Positions 1 to 11,674 of a DNA stretch of 64,000 nt are shown here, one piece after another. The DNA lies in assembly GCF_029784165.1 (NCBI RefSeq), contig NC_073695.1:13453286-13517285 (forward strand), read 5' to 3'. The notes beneath the pieces were generated by a model. That model had not been told where the DNA came from, ran no database searches, and worked only from the letters and a program-made list of their open reading frames with translations. Source of the DNA: Wyeomyia smithii. Taxonomy: Eukaryota; Arthropoda; Insecta; Diptera; Culicidae. The translations under genes and the position numbers were made by a program. Every line of letters starts with the position of its first letter. Position 1 is the first letter of the stretch.

Positions 1-240
1 GGCATGGCAACGGATAGCGCAGCAGTTGCAGCGGATCTCAGCATCGATAGTAACAGGGCCACCTGATGCAGGAGCAGCGAAAACCAATGGAGGCTCATAG
101 CGGCCACAACTGTGGCACGGATAGCGCAGCGGGTATCAGCAACGATAGCAGCTGGGCCAGCTGGTGCAGTGAAGCACTTTAGTGAAATGCAGTCTCTGTG
201 CGATAGCGGGCACTAGTCAATGCATCCAATGAAATGTTGC
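1..240. repeat. two imperfect ~107-bp tandem units, GCA/GCG-rich
   Basis: The motif ACGGATAGCGCAG occurs at about 10 and again at 117. It is followed in both places by a similar stretch ending in a GGGCCA[C/G]CTG[A/G]TGCAG-like block. This is a partial two-copy tandem repeat. It may be the edge of a larger array outside the window or the upstream leader of the Jockey-type relic that follows; the sequence does not decide. Confidence 0.5.
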
Positions 241-854
241 TTTATTTTGACAACACACCAACGTTCTGGAAAGCTAGCATTCAAAATACATGAGTCGTCT
301 AGTTTTGAGTGTAAAACCAGCTTTTCACTGTTTATTTTATCACAAGGAATACTTTATTCGCACTGTCAGTGATAACGCAGAGATGTGATCGGCATCTTAT
401 CCGATATTAAATTGAACAACAAATTGTCCTTTTCAGGATGAAATGAAAACCTAATTGAAGAGTTAATATTTTCTCTTGAATTAATTTAAATTTTTAAATT
501 TGTAAAGTCCTTCAGTCAAGAGCACAACATCCGAAAAACTTTCATTATCTGCATACAAATTAAGTTTTCGCATAATCAAAATTTAAAAATTATCAGCCCT
601 AATCATGACAAGCAACTTTTTATATATTCAGTACGACTTGAACTGCCTTGCAGAACGGTCGCATTTTACCAACAGCTCTTTGACTACCGAGAGATATTAG
701 AAATTTTCCGCTTTCAACGGGTAATCTTCTTTAAAGAGTATCTGTTGAATTGCAAAGTATTGATATTGTTTTGAACGTTTAACGAGTGATTAAGGTGTAA
801 ATTTGTGTTGACAAAATTTGTGTAAAGTGAAAGTGAAGTGTATTTTGTCCTGAA
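241..854 (+). other. AT-rich leader-like stretch before LINE ORF1
   Basis: No ORF or recognisable element is visible in this 600-bp AT-rich stretch. It ends directly at the ATG of the Jockey-like ORF1 and could be its 5' leader (inference from position only). Confidence 0.3.
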
Positions 855-2052
855 ATGCCAGGACAAACCAAAAAAGCTCGCTTTGATGCGGCTACGAGGA
901 AACGTGAGGCTTCTCCTCCAAGTGATTCAGAAAGCAATAGGTATGAAATTCTTTCCACTATAGGGGATCAAGAATTTGAAGCTTCTCATTCTGAGCGGAA
1001 TACCGGTATGAAGAAAGCTAAGGTTCCACCTATTGTGGTAATAACTAAAAATTTTTGGCCGCCGAGGCAAAATTTGTAATTTGGCCGAGTCTTTTGAAGG
1101 CCATAAACATCTATTACAGTATTTGACTGAAAAGATGTACAAGTTTTATACCTATGATGCCAAAAACGAGAGACCGTTTAAGGCTGTTTTGAAAGGCCTT
1201 TCAAATGACCAAACTATTGATGAAATTAAGATTGTTTGACAGAATTACTTGGTTTTTCCCCCAATCAAGTAATTTTGATGAAACGTAAATCAAATGCAAA
1301 AATTAATAATACTGGAAAATAACTTGGTACATTTTGATCGTACCAAAGTAGGTAATTTAAAATATTTAGAAAAAGCACGTATTTTATTCAATGTGCGTAT
1401 AAAGTGGGAAAAGTTCAAGACACATGGAGGCATCCATAACCTCACGCAATGCCGGAATTGTCAAGCCATGGAACTCGCAACTGCCATATGACAACAAAAT
1501 GTATGATTTGTGGTGACTCATCTCACACAAAGGACATCTGTCCTGTGAAAGAGACCACTGATAATTTCAAATGTGTAAATTGTGGGGGTAAACACAAATT
1601 AAAATAATTTGATTGTCCTGTTAAGTCAAAAAAATTTTCTTTCAGACAGTGTAGGTATTCAAAACAACCTGCTGTCAATAATATTCAAGTAGGTAATCAA
1701 AAAACTTTCAATACTGTTAAGGCAACACCAGCCTTTCCTGTAGCTAGTGTGTCTGTAGGTAATATTTCAAATTCAGAAAACAACAAATTGAAAACAAATA
1801 ATCCTGCTCAAACACCACCATGCATTTCATATGCTAGTGTCCTTTCAGGTAATATTTCGAATTCAAACAGCACAAACCTTTCGTGTTTGGTGCTGAAAAG
1901 TCAGCCAGTGCTGATTTGGGTAGTCCAACTCCCGAGAAGATTGACTACCTACAACAATCCATGCTGCAGTTAATGTCCGCTCTTTTGAACTGTAACTCGA
2001 TGTACGACGCTGTTCAAGTAGGTGTAAAATTTACAACTGATATTGTTTATTG
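855..2052 (+). pseudogene. Jockey-clade LINE ORF1 (Gag-like), decayed
   Basis: This is a remnant of the ORF1 nucleic-acid-binding protein of a Jockey-type non-LTR retrotransposon. The first open piece begins MPGQTKKARFD and reaches the PPIVV motif that starts the PRE_C2HC-like domain. After a frameshift near 1075 the domain continues (KMYKFYTYDAKNERPFKAVL). Zinc knuckles follow in another frame around 1448-1620: CRNCQ..., CMICGDSSHTKDIC and CVNCGGKHKLK-stop-FDC. The C-terminal part (ISYASVLSG..., then LQQSMLQLMSALLNCNSMYDAVQVG) lies at about 1820-2050. It matches the C-terminus of the better preserved ORF1 at 63.6 kb (LQQAMFDLMNAMLQAKSMFEAIQIG), so both belong to one clade. Several frameshifts and stops are present and no ORF2 follows. 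Domain assignment is from family knowledge; the breaks are read directly. Confidence 0.8.
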
Positions 2053-2166
2053 ATCGTCTTCCAAATCATTTTTAACGTGAAGGAGATTCACGACGGTTTT
2101 TTTGTTTCGCTGGTATCAGTTGAATCGAAGTTGGTTCTTAAGGTGAAATCTCATTGAATCCGAAAA

Positions 2167-2361
2167 TGGCCGACTTCGAGTCACCACTTCGAATTTACGA
2201 AAGCACAAGACTCGGAAATAGCTAATGCGTTCCCTGTGAAAATGCTATTTTATGTTTGCCGTGGTGAAGCAAACATAAAATAGAATTTTCATAGGGAACG
2301 CAATGAGTATTTCCCAGTCTTGTGCTTTTGAAAATTCGAAGCGGTTACTCGAAGTCGGCCA
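2167..2361. repeat. long hairpin: 93-bp inverted arms, 9-nt loop
   Basis: The left arm 2167-2259 and the right arm 2269-2361 are reverse complements at about 82 of 93 positions. They are separated by only 9 nt. The outer ends read TGGCCGACTTCGAG / CTCGAAGTCGGCCA. No clear target-site duplication is visible. It could be a fold-back MITE or, if transcribed, a siRNA-type hairpin precursor. It directly abuts the 3' end of the SINE at 2364. Confidence 0.85.
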
Positions 2362-2363
2362 CG

Positions 2364-2640
2364 ACGATATCACCAATTATAATTCCCTGGAGAAGTTTCG
2401 TCGTACGTCCTTCTGGCCAGTTTTATTGATAAGAGGGACTATTTTTTTTTGTTAAGAGGAAGGCACGCAAAGGTATTTGTAGATTTCAGCGGAAAAAAGG
2501 GGAAACTGGTGGGGAGCCTGAGAATAAACCCATGCTTAAGTCCTTTTTGAAATCGGATGGCCTGGTTCTACTAAGATTCGAGCACACGACCATCCGCTTG
2601 ACAAAGCGGACTCTGTAACCTTGCGGCTACGCAGCTCCAC
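2364..2640 (-). mobile_element. tRNA-derived SINE, family B, copy 1
   Basis: Read on the minus strand, this copy starts with a tRNA-like head (GGAGCTGCGTAGCCGCAAGG). It has a B-box-like GTGCTCGAATCT near 2576-2587, where a full B box would be GGTTCGAATCC. The body contains CATGGGTTTATTCTCAGG and the copy ends near ATTATAATTGGTGATATC. The same head, body and tail recur in the same orientation at 11675-11945, which defines the family. Pol III boxes are expected to be internal in such elements; this copy's B box is mutated. Confidence 0.75.
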
Positions 2641-4744
2641 TATATTGCTCTTACAACACTAGGCAATGTTAACGTGTCCTTAAACGCAACTTTTGCATGA
2701 TTCACATACCTATCAAAGTTAACCCTTGCATGCCCTGTGCAATTTTTCATATTTTCGAAAAATTCTTCTAACTCAGTCAAAACTCAATCAAATTTGATCA
2801 AACAAGTTTCCAAATAACAAAAAAAGTATTGAATTTACTTAAAGTAATTTCAGTTGAGGGTTAATTAAACTAAATTTGGAGAAGTGAGTAAAGTTTAATT
2901 AAAAGGTCAAAAAATGTAATTTTCAACAATGATCATTCCATACAATTAAAGATACTGATGAATTCGCAGGAAACCACAAAGATTTTAATTCCAGAGCTAG
3001 TTTTTGAGCTTTTGCAACAAACCAAATTGAAATCGGTCTAACGACGATCAAATAAGAGCAAATTTAGCAACAAGCAGCTCGTGTACCAAAATAAACAAAT
3101 TTTAACCTGAAATATCATTACTTTTGTTTCCAAACTAGCTGTAAATGATATTTTTAGTACAGAAATCATCATTTATCTTTAGCATATCGAAAAAAAGCGC
3201 ATTGCTAAAAGAATGTATGGATTTCAATGGTGATCAATTTCACCCCAATTTACCTCATAGTAGCTTATAGAATTATCGAATTTATTTCATGAAGTAGACG
3301 ATAGACATTTCAGCAATAGCCTTAGAGGTTTACTGGAGCACATACCAGTACTTGTTTCAAAATAATACTACCTAGGGAAAAATGTACATAAAGCTAGTTG
3401 ATTGGAAATCGTTATAAAAATTGAACGATTTCACCCCGTTACATGGTACCAATGCACCTACTCTGAAAGTGTTTCTTTTTTTCTCAGGTTACAAAGTGTA
3501 GTCCGGGACCGTGTAGCTCGGCCGCGAAAACGGATTCGACATTATAGAAAGTTTGAAAAAGGTTCCAGATTTAAAACACGGTATAGGTCGGATTCGATTA
3601 CCCGCCCAGTCCGCACAAATGACATGTTGGTGACCTTTAAGAGAAGTTTTATATTCGTATGAGAATATGTTCTGTAAATGGTCAGGAATGCTAAAAAAGC
3701 GTCGAAAAGGCGGGGCTTAGAGCCTTATACAAACTTTTGGTAATTGTCACAAAGTGGTTTGTAAGAAATTGTCTACATTTACATATTTTTAACTTGGTGA
3801 TATTTATAGGAAAACCCAGAAACGTTTCTGTTTTTGTTTTAAATTGTCACCACGTGACATATTTTTATCGACACATTAATGAATATTTTTCGTGACGAAG
3901 TTCTAAAACAAAATATACTATTCGTGACCAACTCCCGAACATTGATATTTTAGTTTTTTTTTTATTTCGCCGATAAAATTTGGAAATGATTGAATGTGTA
4001 CATATAAGTGATAACATAGAACAAGTTGAAATTGCGAGAAATGAAATGCCAAGCGCTATTTTGTCTATAATTTCGTCTGTAGTGGTCAAAACAATGCAAA
4101 ATGTTCTAAGAATTTATGCATTCAACTAAGTTTTCCTCAAGACTTTGTAAAATTTATTGTTTTGACAATTACAGAAAAAATATAGAGAAAAAACTGATTT
4201 AAAGGAGGGGTGTTTCACAAAAAACTCTGTTTTGTCGTGTTCAATGTACAGATAGGACACCGCAGTTTTCAGCAATTGTTTTTCTTTTAAAATTTTCCAC
4301 AACTTGGCTGAAGGAAGCAATCCGGTATATTGAAAATTAGAACAGGTATTTTTTTTATCTAACTGTTAGGTGGAATGATCGAAAAACCAAAAACGCAAAA
4401 AGTAAGGCCTTGTTCCATGAAAAAAATTTTGCTGAAGACATTGAGTACATAAAATCATTTTTTCATTGTCAAATCTAGAACGATCACGATTTTTCGAATT
4501 TAGACCACTGCGCACTGTGGGATTTTCAAATAAATCTTTCCGCCAATTGTAAATTTCTTGAAATATAATACATGGAGTGTGTAGAAACTATTTTGGAAGT
4601 TGTTTCATAAAATTATGGCTGAAAAATGTGCTTTACATTGAGTATTTCGTCGTGTTAATATCACTTTTTTGTACTTTACGACCTTCAAAAGGGCATTACT
4701 CAAAAATGTACCGTACGATGATTTTGAAATTTTGACCAGAGATT
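2641..4744. other. AT-rich intergenic, no gene recognised
   Basis: I see only short non-conserved ORFs and AT-rich sequence here, apart from the dispersed repeat at 3485-3604. Nothing suggests a host exon. Confidence 0.5.
3485..3604 (+). repeat. dispersed repeat R, copy 1
   Basis: About 120 bp running from ACAAAGTGTAGTCCGGGACC to GGTCGGATTCGATTACCCG. It recurs in the same orientation at 10531-10650 with few differences, and a T-rich run precedes both copies. The family is unknown. An ORF covering it (3402-3662) shows no coding signal and is not called. Confidence 0.7.
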
Positions 4745-5355
4745 CTGGACGTCATAACGAATCGAATGGCGTACTCAGATTCTTTGGTGCATTTTTTTTA
4801 TAACAACGGTCTGTGGGAGCACCGTGTAGAAGCATGTGCGACTTCGTAATGATGATGCCACTTCTCTGCACACCAGCCCTCCGTATAGCACATTCCAATG
4901 CGATGTTGAACAATAAGTTTGACAGCCCGTCACCCTGCTTCAAATCATCTAACGTCAAGAAAGAGTCCGATATCTCACCGGCTATCCTGACGCTTGATGT
5001 AGAACCTTCAACGATGGCACGTATCAGTCTAATCAGCTATGTTGGGAAGCCATGTTCGACCATAATCAGCCATAACTCATTTTTCTTAACTGAATCGTAC
5101 GCTGCCCTGAAGTCTATGAACAGTTGGTGCGTCTGCAAGTTGAATTCTCGAAATTTGTCGCAAGGTAAACATTTGGTCCATCGTGGGGCGTCCCCCTCGA
5201 CAACCGCATTGGTACTCGCCAACAAAGGTCTCCTGCAACGGCCTCAGTCTGTGGAACAGGATGCGGGAGAGAATTTTGTACACGGTATTGAGAAGAGTTA
5301 TGCCCCGATAATTGAGCCGTTGTGGAGCAGAGTGGTCTAAAGACCATTTTTTCAA
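4745..5355 (-). pseudogene. RTE-clade LINE reverse transcriptase fragment
   Basis: The minus strand encodes the middle of a reverse transcriptase: [19 protein letters not shown], then [20 protein letters not shown] and, after frameshifts, [18 protein letters not shown]. That last piece carries the first catalytic Asp region, FIDF. LDDLKQGDGLSNLLFNIALE (the QGD...LFN motif) and IRRAGVQRSG follow. This motif set is typical of RTE-type endonuclease-reverse transcriptases. The sequence degenerates just where the second catalytic motif (xADD) should appear, near 4800. A plus-strand ORF of 175 codons (4813-5340) is the shadow of this fragment. Endonuclease and 3' regions are absent. Confidence 0.75.
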
Positions 5356-5534
5356 AAATGAGTTTTTTGCATGAAACGCATCTACTCAAAAAGCTGAAGT
5401 TAGGAGATTATAAAAATTTGGGAAAATCGAACTTTAAAGCTGATATATGTATATCGTGTTGAAATTTCGTCCGACACAGAATGGCCATTCTGTTTCGGAA
5501 CAGAGTGGTCTATGTACATAAATCGGTGCAATAC

Positions 5535-5760
5535 TAACATGAAACACGTAACATGTAGCATATCACATGTGATAAGTAACATGTCACTTGTTCTGTACAT
5601 ATCACACGTAATATGTAACATGTTACACGTATTGTAACACGAAAAATGTAACATTTAAAATATTATGTAATATGTAACATGTTGTGTTACATGTAATGTT
5701 ACACGTGACATCTTACATATGACATGCTATTTGTATCATATAACATGTGACACTAGCCAT
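5535..5760. repeat. degenerate ACATGT/GTAACATG-rich repeat
   Basis: The stretch is built from variants of TAACATGT, CACGTAACATG and TTACACGT with no fixed period. It lies inside the left half of the compound palindrome and is cryptically simple, self-complementary sequence. A minus-strand ORF across it is not credible. Confidence 0.65.
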
Positions 5761-6320
5761 TTCACAATGGTCCAGAAACCGAACTTAGGGGGAAATTTGG
5801 GTCTAATGCTCTATAGCAACATTTTAGAGAAAAACTTTCTTCTACACAGTTGTTACATATGATAAAGCGCTCATTGAAAAATTATCAAAGTTAGGGTGAC
5901 CAACATTTTCGATGCAATCAAGTATCTAACTTTTTTATCGTTGTAGATAGAAGAAAAATTTGTTCTACAATGTTATAGCTCCATTAATTTTAACTAACTT
6001 TGTAAAAAAAGTTTTTCTCTATCTTTGAAAACAACCAATGTATATTGAAAAAACATATTTTACACTCTTACTTTTTTATTTCAAGTTTCATCTCAAACTG
6101 TCTTTGAACGACTTTTAGAGCTTTTCAAGAGAAACAATTTGCAACGCTGATATCTTAAAAATCTCAATTTGACTCGAAGTTATTAATATTTTTCATCAAA
6201 AAATATGCGTTTTTCATTTGTATGTCATTCATTTTGGGGAAAACATAAAAAATATCTCTTGGTCTTATTTTGAAGGGCATATTTGACTCTATAAATGGAG
6301 GAACTTTTAGAAATATGTTA

Positions 6321-6902
6321 TTTTTTGAATTTGAGTAAATTCAATTTAAAAACAAGATGAAAATTTCAATAATTTTATACATTATGCATATAAAAGCACC
6401 CAGCGTTATTTTTTGGTATTTTTTCTTATAACTAGACGTAATTACCTTTAATTTGACCCGAAAAGATCGAAAATCGATCAATTGGTTCAAAAGTTATGAT
6501 TTTTTTTAAAATAAAATGCATCGAATATAGCCGTTTCTATGGTCACTCTATTTCGGAGCTGGTCCCCTTAACAACCCAACGAAACAATACGGGTTTGATT
6601 ATTTTTAACATAGATGCATCCCTGCGATTTTGAGCACAATTGAAGCACTTTGCGTGACCAACTTAGAAATAGGGTGACCATAAAAAACGACTGTGTTCGA
6701 TGTATTTAATTTAAAAAAATATCATAACTTTTGAACCAGTTGTTCGATTTTCGATCTTTTTGGGTCAAATTAAAGGTAATTACGTCTATTTATAAGAATA
6801 AATACCAAAAAATAAATAAAATATGCTTTTATATGCATAATGTATAAAATAATTGAAATTTTCGGCTTGTTTTTGAATTGAATTGACTCAAATTTAAAAA
6901 AT
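6321..6902. repeat. 240-bp inverted arms of the palindrome core
   Basis: Arm 1 (6321-6562) and arm 2 (6658-6902) align in opposite orientation. Examples are GACGTAATTACCTTTAATTT in arm 1 against its complement in arm 2, and TTATACATTATGCATATAAA against its complement. The spacer 6563-6657 is unique. Identity is roughly 80 per cent by eye. Confidence 0.8.
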
Positions 6903-7005
6903 TTGGACCATTGTGCATTTTATACGAGTTACCGTCATTTTCATTGTCATTTACCAGGTTTGTGTACATAGACCACTTTGTTCCGAAACGATTCGAGGAT
7001 TGCAG

Positions 7006-7178
<173 letters not shown>

Positions 7179-7249
7179 GAAGTCAGAGTGGTCTATGTAC
7201 ATTGGTGAGATAAAATCACCGATTTCGCAAAGACCATATATTCATTTTT

Positions 7250-7960
7250 CGCAAAATGCTGAAACCGGAAGTCGCCATCTTGAATTTAAAAAATGTCGTT
7301 CGACTTTCATTTCTCGTTTCTAAGGGTCATCCTGGTTGTACAGCTTCCCAGAAACCGAAAGTCACCATCTTTGTTTTAGAAAAACATCGGACATCATATT
7401 CCGGTCACTAGGCATCAACTTCTGCTATCGTACTTATTCAAAAAGTTCCCATAATGCACTATAAGACCTGACTTTCTTATTAATTAAATTCCCTACCTCA
7501 TTAATAGTTACTCCTCCCCGTTTTCGACATATATTACATTATCCTGGAAATCAATTTCCGGCCTCCGGACATGACCCAAGGCCAGGAAATTATCGTATTC
7601 ATTCAAAAAGTTCTCATAATGCATAAAAAACTTGATTTTGCTATCAAATAAACCCACTCTCTTTGATAGTTGCCCCTCTCCGTTTTCGACATATATTCCA
7701 GTTCCTGGAAATTCATGACCAAAGGTCAGAAAATTATCGTATTCATTAAAAAAGTTTTCATAATGCATGAAAAAAACTTGATTTTCTTATCAATTAGGAC
7801 CCCCTCCTTCATTGGGGGTTGCCCCTCCCTCTTTTAAATATTTCTATGACCACTCCCTTTGTACAAAGAATAAGTATGCCAAGTTTGGTTGAAATCGGTT
7901 CAGGCATTCGAGAGTTGCCCCTCATACAAAACTTGTCTTTTATATAAATAGACTAGTTAC
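7250..7960. repeat. dispersed repeat with ~140-165-bp internal tandem units
   Basis: The phrase TTCAAAAAGTTCCCATAATGCA recurs with variants at about 7437, 7601 and 7743. Between copies CCGTTTTCGACATATATT also recurs. The leading part (cttccc-A-accgaaagtcaccatct, then ATCATATTCCGGTCACTAGG) resembles 15830-15920. A trailing part reads AAGTTTGGTTGAAATCGGTT. This is a tandemly organised interspersed repeat without coding capacity. Confidence 0.65.
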
Positions 7961-8029
7961 GCACTTAATACTTACGGAAGAGCCTTCCGAATATGAAAAT
8001 ATTTTTATCGTGTTTATACTTGATTAACA

Positions 8030-8415
8030 CAACTGGAAGCGAGATCCCAATTCGGTGTGGTTCATACGGATCTGATAACCACATTCGACAGAATCAATCA
8101 TCGTATATTATTGCGCAAAATAAACCTGCTTGGTTCCTCCGACAGCTTAGTTGCATGGCTTAGTACATACCTATGTGACCGGTCACATCGTGTGAAATTG
8201 GAAGTGTGTATCTCAACCCCATTTGTTAACTAAAGCGGGGTTTCTCAAGGAAGCAGCTCGGGGTCGTTGCTGTTCACAATAAAAAATAATGTCGGTATTT
8301 TGCTTGGTAATGGAAGTAATCTTATATACACTGGATGTGTTTGTAGAATGGTGCCATCATGACAAACTAACTGTCAGTATTCCTAGAAGTTCTGTTATGA
8401 CGGTGATTCGTGTAA
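8030..8415 (+). pseudogene. Jockey-type reverse transcriptase fragment
   Basis: The plus strand gives GVVHTDLITTFDRINHRILL, where the first RT Asp motif (TDL..TFDR) is visible. LLGSSDSLVAWLSTYLCDRS follows, then GVSQGSSSGSLLF, corresponding to the GVPQGS.LGPLLF motif. Then comes a piece of the thumb (EWCHHDKLTVSIPRSSVMTV). The xADD motif is missing between these blocks and a stop lies before GVSQGS, so this is a short dead relic. Assignment to the Jockey group is from the motif spacing and is less certain than assignment to LINE RT in general. Confidence 0.65.
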
Positions 8416-8580
8416 GCCGTGAGCGATGATTGCGCAATGACTTCAAAATATTGTAATTCGAATCGAACAAAAATTATACCATTCCCAATTAAAGCTCCCG
8501 TAGACGGGGTTCGAGACCAGACTATTTCTCAAAGACTTTAAATAAGCAATCGACAGAACTCTTCTCATAAGTCAAACGAT

Positions 8581-8875
8581 CTAGGCGGGGCCCTGGCGTG
8601 GTTGGTAACGTCTCCACCAACCACGCTCGACGCCTGGGTTCGAATCCCAACGTCGACATAGGTGTCGATGGCTGTGGTGTGGCGTGATCCACTCATAACC
8701 AACCCAACTGGTCTATATTCGTTCCTAGCCGACAGTGAGAGATTTTCTGAGGCGAAAAATCTCTGGAATCACGCCTTCCATCGCATGAGGAAGTAAAGCC
8801 GTTGGCGCCGATCCGTTAATCAAGTGGTCGTAATCTAGGGTCCAGAGTGGAGTCGCCTTCCTGTGGCTTTCGGAA
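8581..8875 (+). mobile_element. tRNA-derived SINE, family A, copy 1 (3' truncated)
   Basis: The A-box-like TGGCGTGGTTGG is at 8594-8605 and the B box GGTTCGAATCC at 8637-8647. The body contains GGTGTCGATGG, AACCCAACTGGTCTA, GAGATTTTCTGAGGCGAAAA and GAAGTAAAGCCGTTGGCGCC. The same sequence recurs at 20524-20878, where it ends in poly(A). This copy loses homology after GCCTTCCTG and has no tail or clear target duplication. Confidence 0.85.
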
Positions 8876-10120
8876 ATCTTTGAAAAGTTCTGCTATTTAA
8901 TATCGCTGGTTTTTTAGTATGTTTTTCCCAGACCCCGGAGGTGGGGGTAAGGGTTAGGAATGCTACGTTTTTTCTCAGGGGAGGGTGAAGGTTTTGTGAC
9001 CAAATGCTACGAGGGAGGAGGGGGGTTCGAAAATCATGAAAAAAATGCTACGTCATTTAAGTATGTTCCCCAAACAAGGCACGACACGTAAACGTTTCTT
9101 CGTGCCACGCAAGCCAAATAGGAGATAATCGTTATCTTACTTGGGAACCTTTCCAAAAGACAGCCGCGAAAGTGAATTTAAGTTAGAAGATTGTGAAGTG
9201 ACGCAACGTGACCAAATAAAGGAAAAATATAAAATTATAAGTTTAAACGGAACAGAAGAAAATAATTAAAATAATACAAGAGAGAGAAAAGTAAGTTAGA
9301 TAGACATGGACATTTTTATCAAGTTGATAGCCACGTGAGGCTACGAAAAAAGCTATAAAGTGTTATCAAATTGGAAAGAGGTAAAACGATCGGTGCGTTA
9401 TAAAAAAGCGCAAAATTATATTCGCTGTCGGTTGCCTGTAGAAACCTTTAGGCAAAAGTTTTATTTTCTGCTTTGAACACCCGGGAGTCAACCGGAATCC
9501 TCGCAACCCCTGTCGGCAACGTCGACGGCTTTGCGCCCCCACCAGCATTATACAGAAGCCAAATTTTGCTGCACCCGCGCGCAAAAACTTTTTTGTCTTA
9601 CTACTCAGCGACTGTGGGTATGAGTACTCGACCAAAATTGCTCGACGAGGAGGAGCGCTTGAAAAACTGTTCTTGAAAACGAAAATGCTTTTTTCATCTG
9701 CCCGGTTTTGCTTCGTGCACCAGCAGTTGAGCGTGAGGGAAGAATCTGTAACGTATCGCATACTGGAACATGTAGGGTATCGGACTGCTTTGGTAGGTTT
9801 TTCACAGCAATCTTATGCAAAACCAGCCGAATCAAATCACTACCGAAGTAGCCTGTTACCCTATTTTTTATAATCTGAAATTTTTTGTCCCTCCGCAATC
9901 ATCGCAATGCATCTGGAAACGATTGTCTTCGGCTGGTTGTGCTCGCGTGTAGGGGAGTACACGCGAGTGAACGAGATGATCTCGGGAGCGATTGCGAGTA
10001 ACAAACACAGCGAGGAAGAACGAGAAATAGCTTGAAAGGAGAATTCTCCAGTTTGTGACATCGGTTGCAACGAAAACCTCACATGAGGTATTGCATGCTG
10101 TTTATTTTATTTTATTTGTA
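8876..10120. other. intergenic; small perfect stem-loop at 9942-9967
   Basis: No gene is recognised. A perfect 10-bp stem (CTCGCGTGTA / TACACGCGAG) with a 6-nt loop lies at 9942-9967. ORFs of 67-131 codons on both strands at 9366-9898 overlap one another and show no family signature. Confidence 0.45.
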
Positions 10121-10161
10121 TTGTAACTGTTAAGCCGTTTGGCACGGCTTAACAGTTACAA
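10121..10161. repeat. perfect 17-bp stem-loop
   Basis: TTGTAACTGTTAAGCCG (10121-10137) is followed by the loop TTTGGCA and then the exact reverse complement (10145-10161). It is preceded by a TTTTA-rich run. The function is unknown. It could be the folded end of a transposon; no flanking duplication is apparent. Confidence 0.9.
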
Positions 10162-10530
10162 TCGGAACACGCAGCCTATAATGTTTAACTACCACATCGG
10201 TGGAGTCGTTCTCAACAGGGATAAATTACTAAAAAATATTTTTTTTTTCAACTTTCCGGATTACACTTTTTCTGTCTCGGACTATACCCAAAAGAAACAG
10301 AGTGTAGTTTGAAAGACACCAACAAACTCCCACTAATGTGTCAAAATTGTTCTGTTCTGGTTCTCGTTTTGCGTGGTGAAGTGTCAGGTAAATTTTATTC
10401 CAGCACATTTGCGAGATGGAAATATGAAATGAAACGAGACAAAAGACGATGACGATAATGACCAAAACAAAACGAATTGACAGCTACCCCTATGATTACG
10501 CATACCAATGCGAGTGTGTGTTTTTTTTTT

Positions 10531-10650
10531 CAAGCTGCAAAGTGTAGTTCGGGACCGTGTAGCACGGCGGCGAAAACGAATTCGACATTATAGAAAGTTT
10601 GAAGACGGATTCCAGATTTTAAACACGGTATAGGTCGGATTCGATTACCC
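10531..10650 (+). repeat. dispersed repeat R, copy 2
   Basis: This is the second copy of the 120-bp sequence at 3485-3604. It keeps AAGTGTAGTTCGGGACCGTG, ATTCGACATTATAGAAAG and ACGGTATAGGTCGGATTCGA. GATTACCCGGAGACTCGATTA follows directly, echoing the GACTCGATTATATATA repeats at 16440-16480. Confidence 0.7.
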
Positions 10651-10744
10651 GGAGACTCGATTACACGGGTCAACACAAGTTCACTCCCAAAGCTCAAACC
10701 GGAAAAAATGAGAGATTATAGCTATCCAACCATTGCTGTGAACT

Positions 10745-10880
10745 TTGGTGTCCCTAGCCATTACTGTTTTTTCAGAGACTTAAATGAGTTTTCTCGTAAA
10801 CATAATGTTAAAGCGACGAACTTGGCAAACAATTTTTTTCCGACACTCTGACGCGTTTTGGTAATGGCTAGTGACACCAA
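10745..10880. repeat. 20-bp inverted repeat, ~96-bp spacer, with nearby direct copies
   Basis: TTGGTGTCCCTAGCCATTAC (10745-10764) is inverted at 10861-10880 with one mismatch. The internal block CAGAGACT..AATGAGTTT..TC.TAAACATA (10771-10800) recurs directly at about 11165-11200. A degenerate arm (TAGCTAGGGGCACCAAA) follows near 11270. This is probably a small repeated non-coding element. Confidence 0.55.
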
Positions 10881-11674
10881 AAACTCCGGCCACCAATATT
10901 TTTTCAAAGACTCAAATGTTTTTTTATATTTTGATAATAAGGGCAGGATGTTTTGTGATAAATAAATTATTTATTAATATTTATTCAGAATTTATTTTGT
11001 GTGCTCTGCCACAAACGTTGACATATCAACACTATTACATATATTTGAAATTTTGTTTCAATAATAAATTGTAATTACTTTCGCAAGTGATAATAACTAT
11101 AGGAAAATTGTAAACCTGCTTGTCAAGCAAAAAAAAAAATAAAATAAAATAAAAATATAAACAAATCAGAGACTCTAATGAGTTTCCTCATAAACATAGC
11201 GTTGAAGCGACTAACCGGGTGAGCAATGACTATGCGATACTTTGAAGTAAATTGACGTATTTATAGACTAGCTAGGGGCACCAAATTTCGGAGCAATGGT
11301 CAAAAAGTTATAATCATTCTAGGGCATCTTTTTTTTTGCTTTTGTCGACCAGTTTTTAACCTGTTTGTTCGTTATTTTTATTTGGAAATTTTACCGTTCT
11401 CTTTCTTCGGCATGTTTGTTATCATTTCTGTCCCTTCCGGAATGTTTGGAACATGTTCGAGTTTTTTTTTTCCTGTGTGGACTCATCACTGCGACCAGAG
11501 CTTAGATCTATTGTGATATTGCCCAGGTGTTTTCTGTACTCCGCACTTCATATAATTGGCAGTATCACTATTGAAGTAAGTGATACGCTTATCATTCATA
11601 TCCGTGCTTGTGTGTAAGTTTTACTTTTCCGTTTCAAGCGCACTACTCTACTATACCGAGCCTCTGTCCCTCCT

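Larger units (their letters stand above)
5492..6989. repeat. compound inverted repeat (fold-back element)
   Basis: Three nested pairs of inverted segments are visible. The outer 27-bp ends at 5492-5518 and 6963-6989 differ at one base. An 11-bp pair (CACAATGGTCC 5763-5773 / GGACCATTGTG 6905-6915) lies inside. A ~240-bp pair (6321-6562 / 6658-6902) forms the core around a ~95-bp spacer. The left half carries ~550 bp that the right half lacks. A further direct copy of the end motif (AGAGTGGTCTATGTACATT) lies at 7184-7202, beyond the (TA)n run. This fits a fold-back transposon or a partly deleted head-to-head pair of one repeat. Confidence 0.75.

Noticed and set aside
2550..2640. Possible functional tRNA gene on the minus strand (also 11855-11945 and 15285-15345)
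   Set aside because: The tRNA-like heads do not fold into a complete cloverleaf by eye, carry SINE bodies downstream and recur in several copies.
4813..5340. 175-codon plus-strand ORF
   Set aside because: It is the antisense of the RTE reverse transcriptase fragment, whose motifs are clear on the minus strand.
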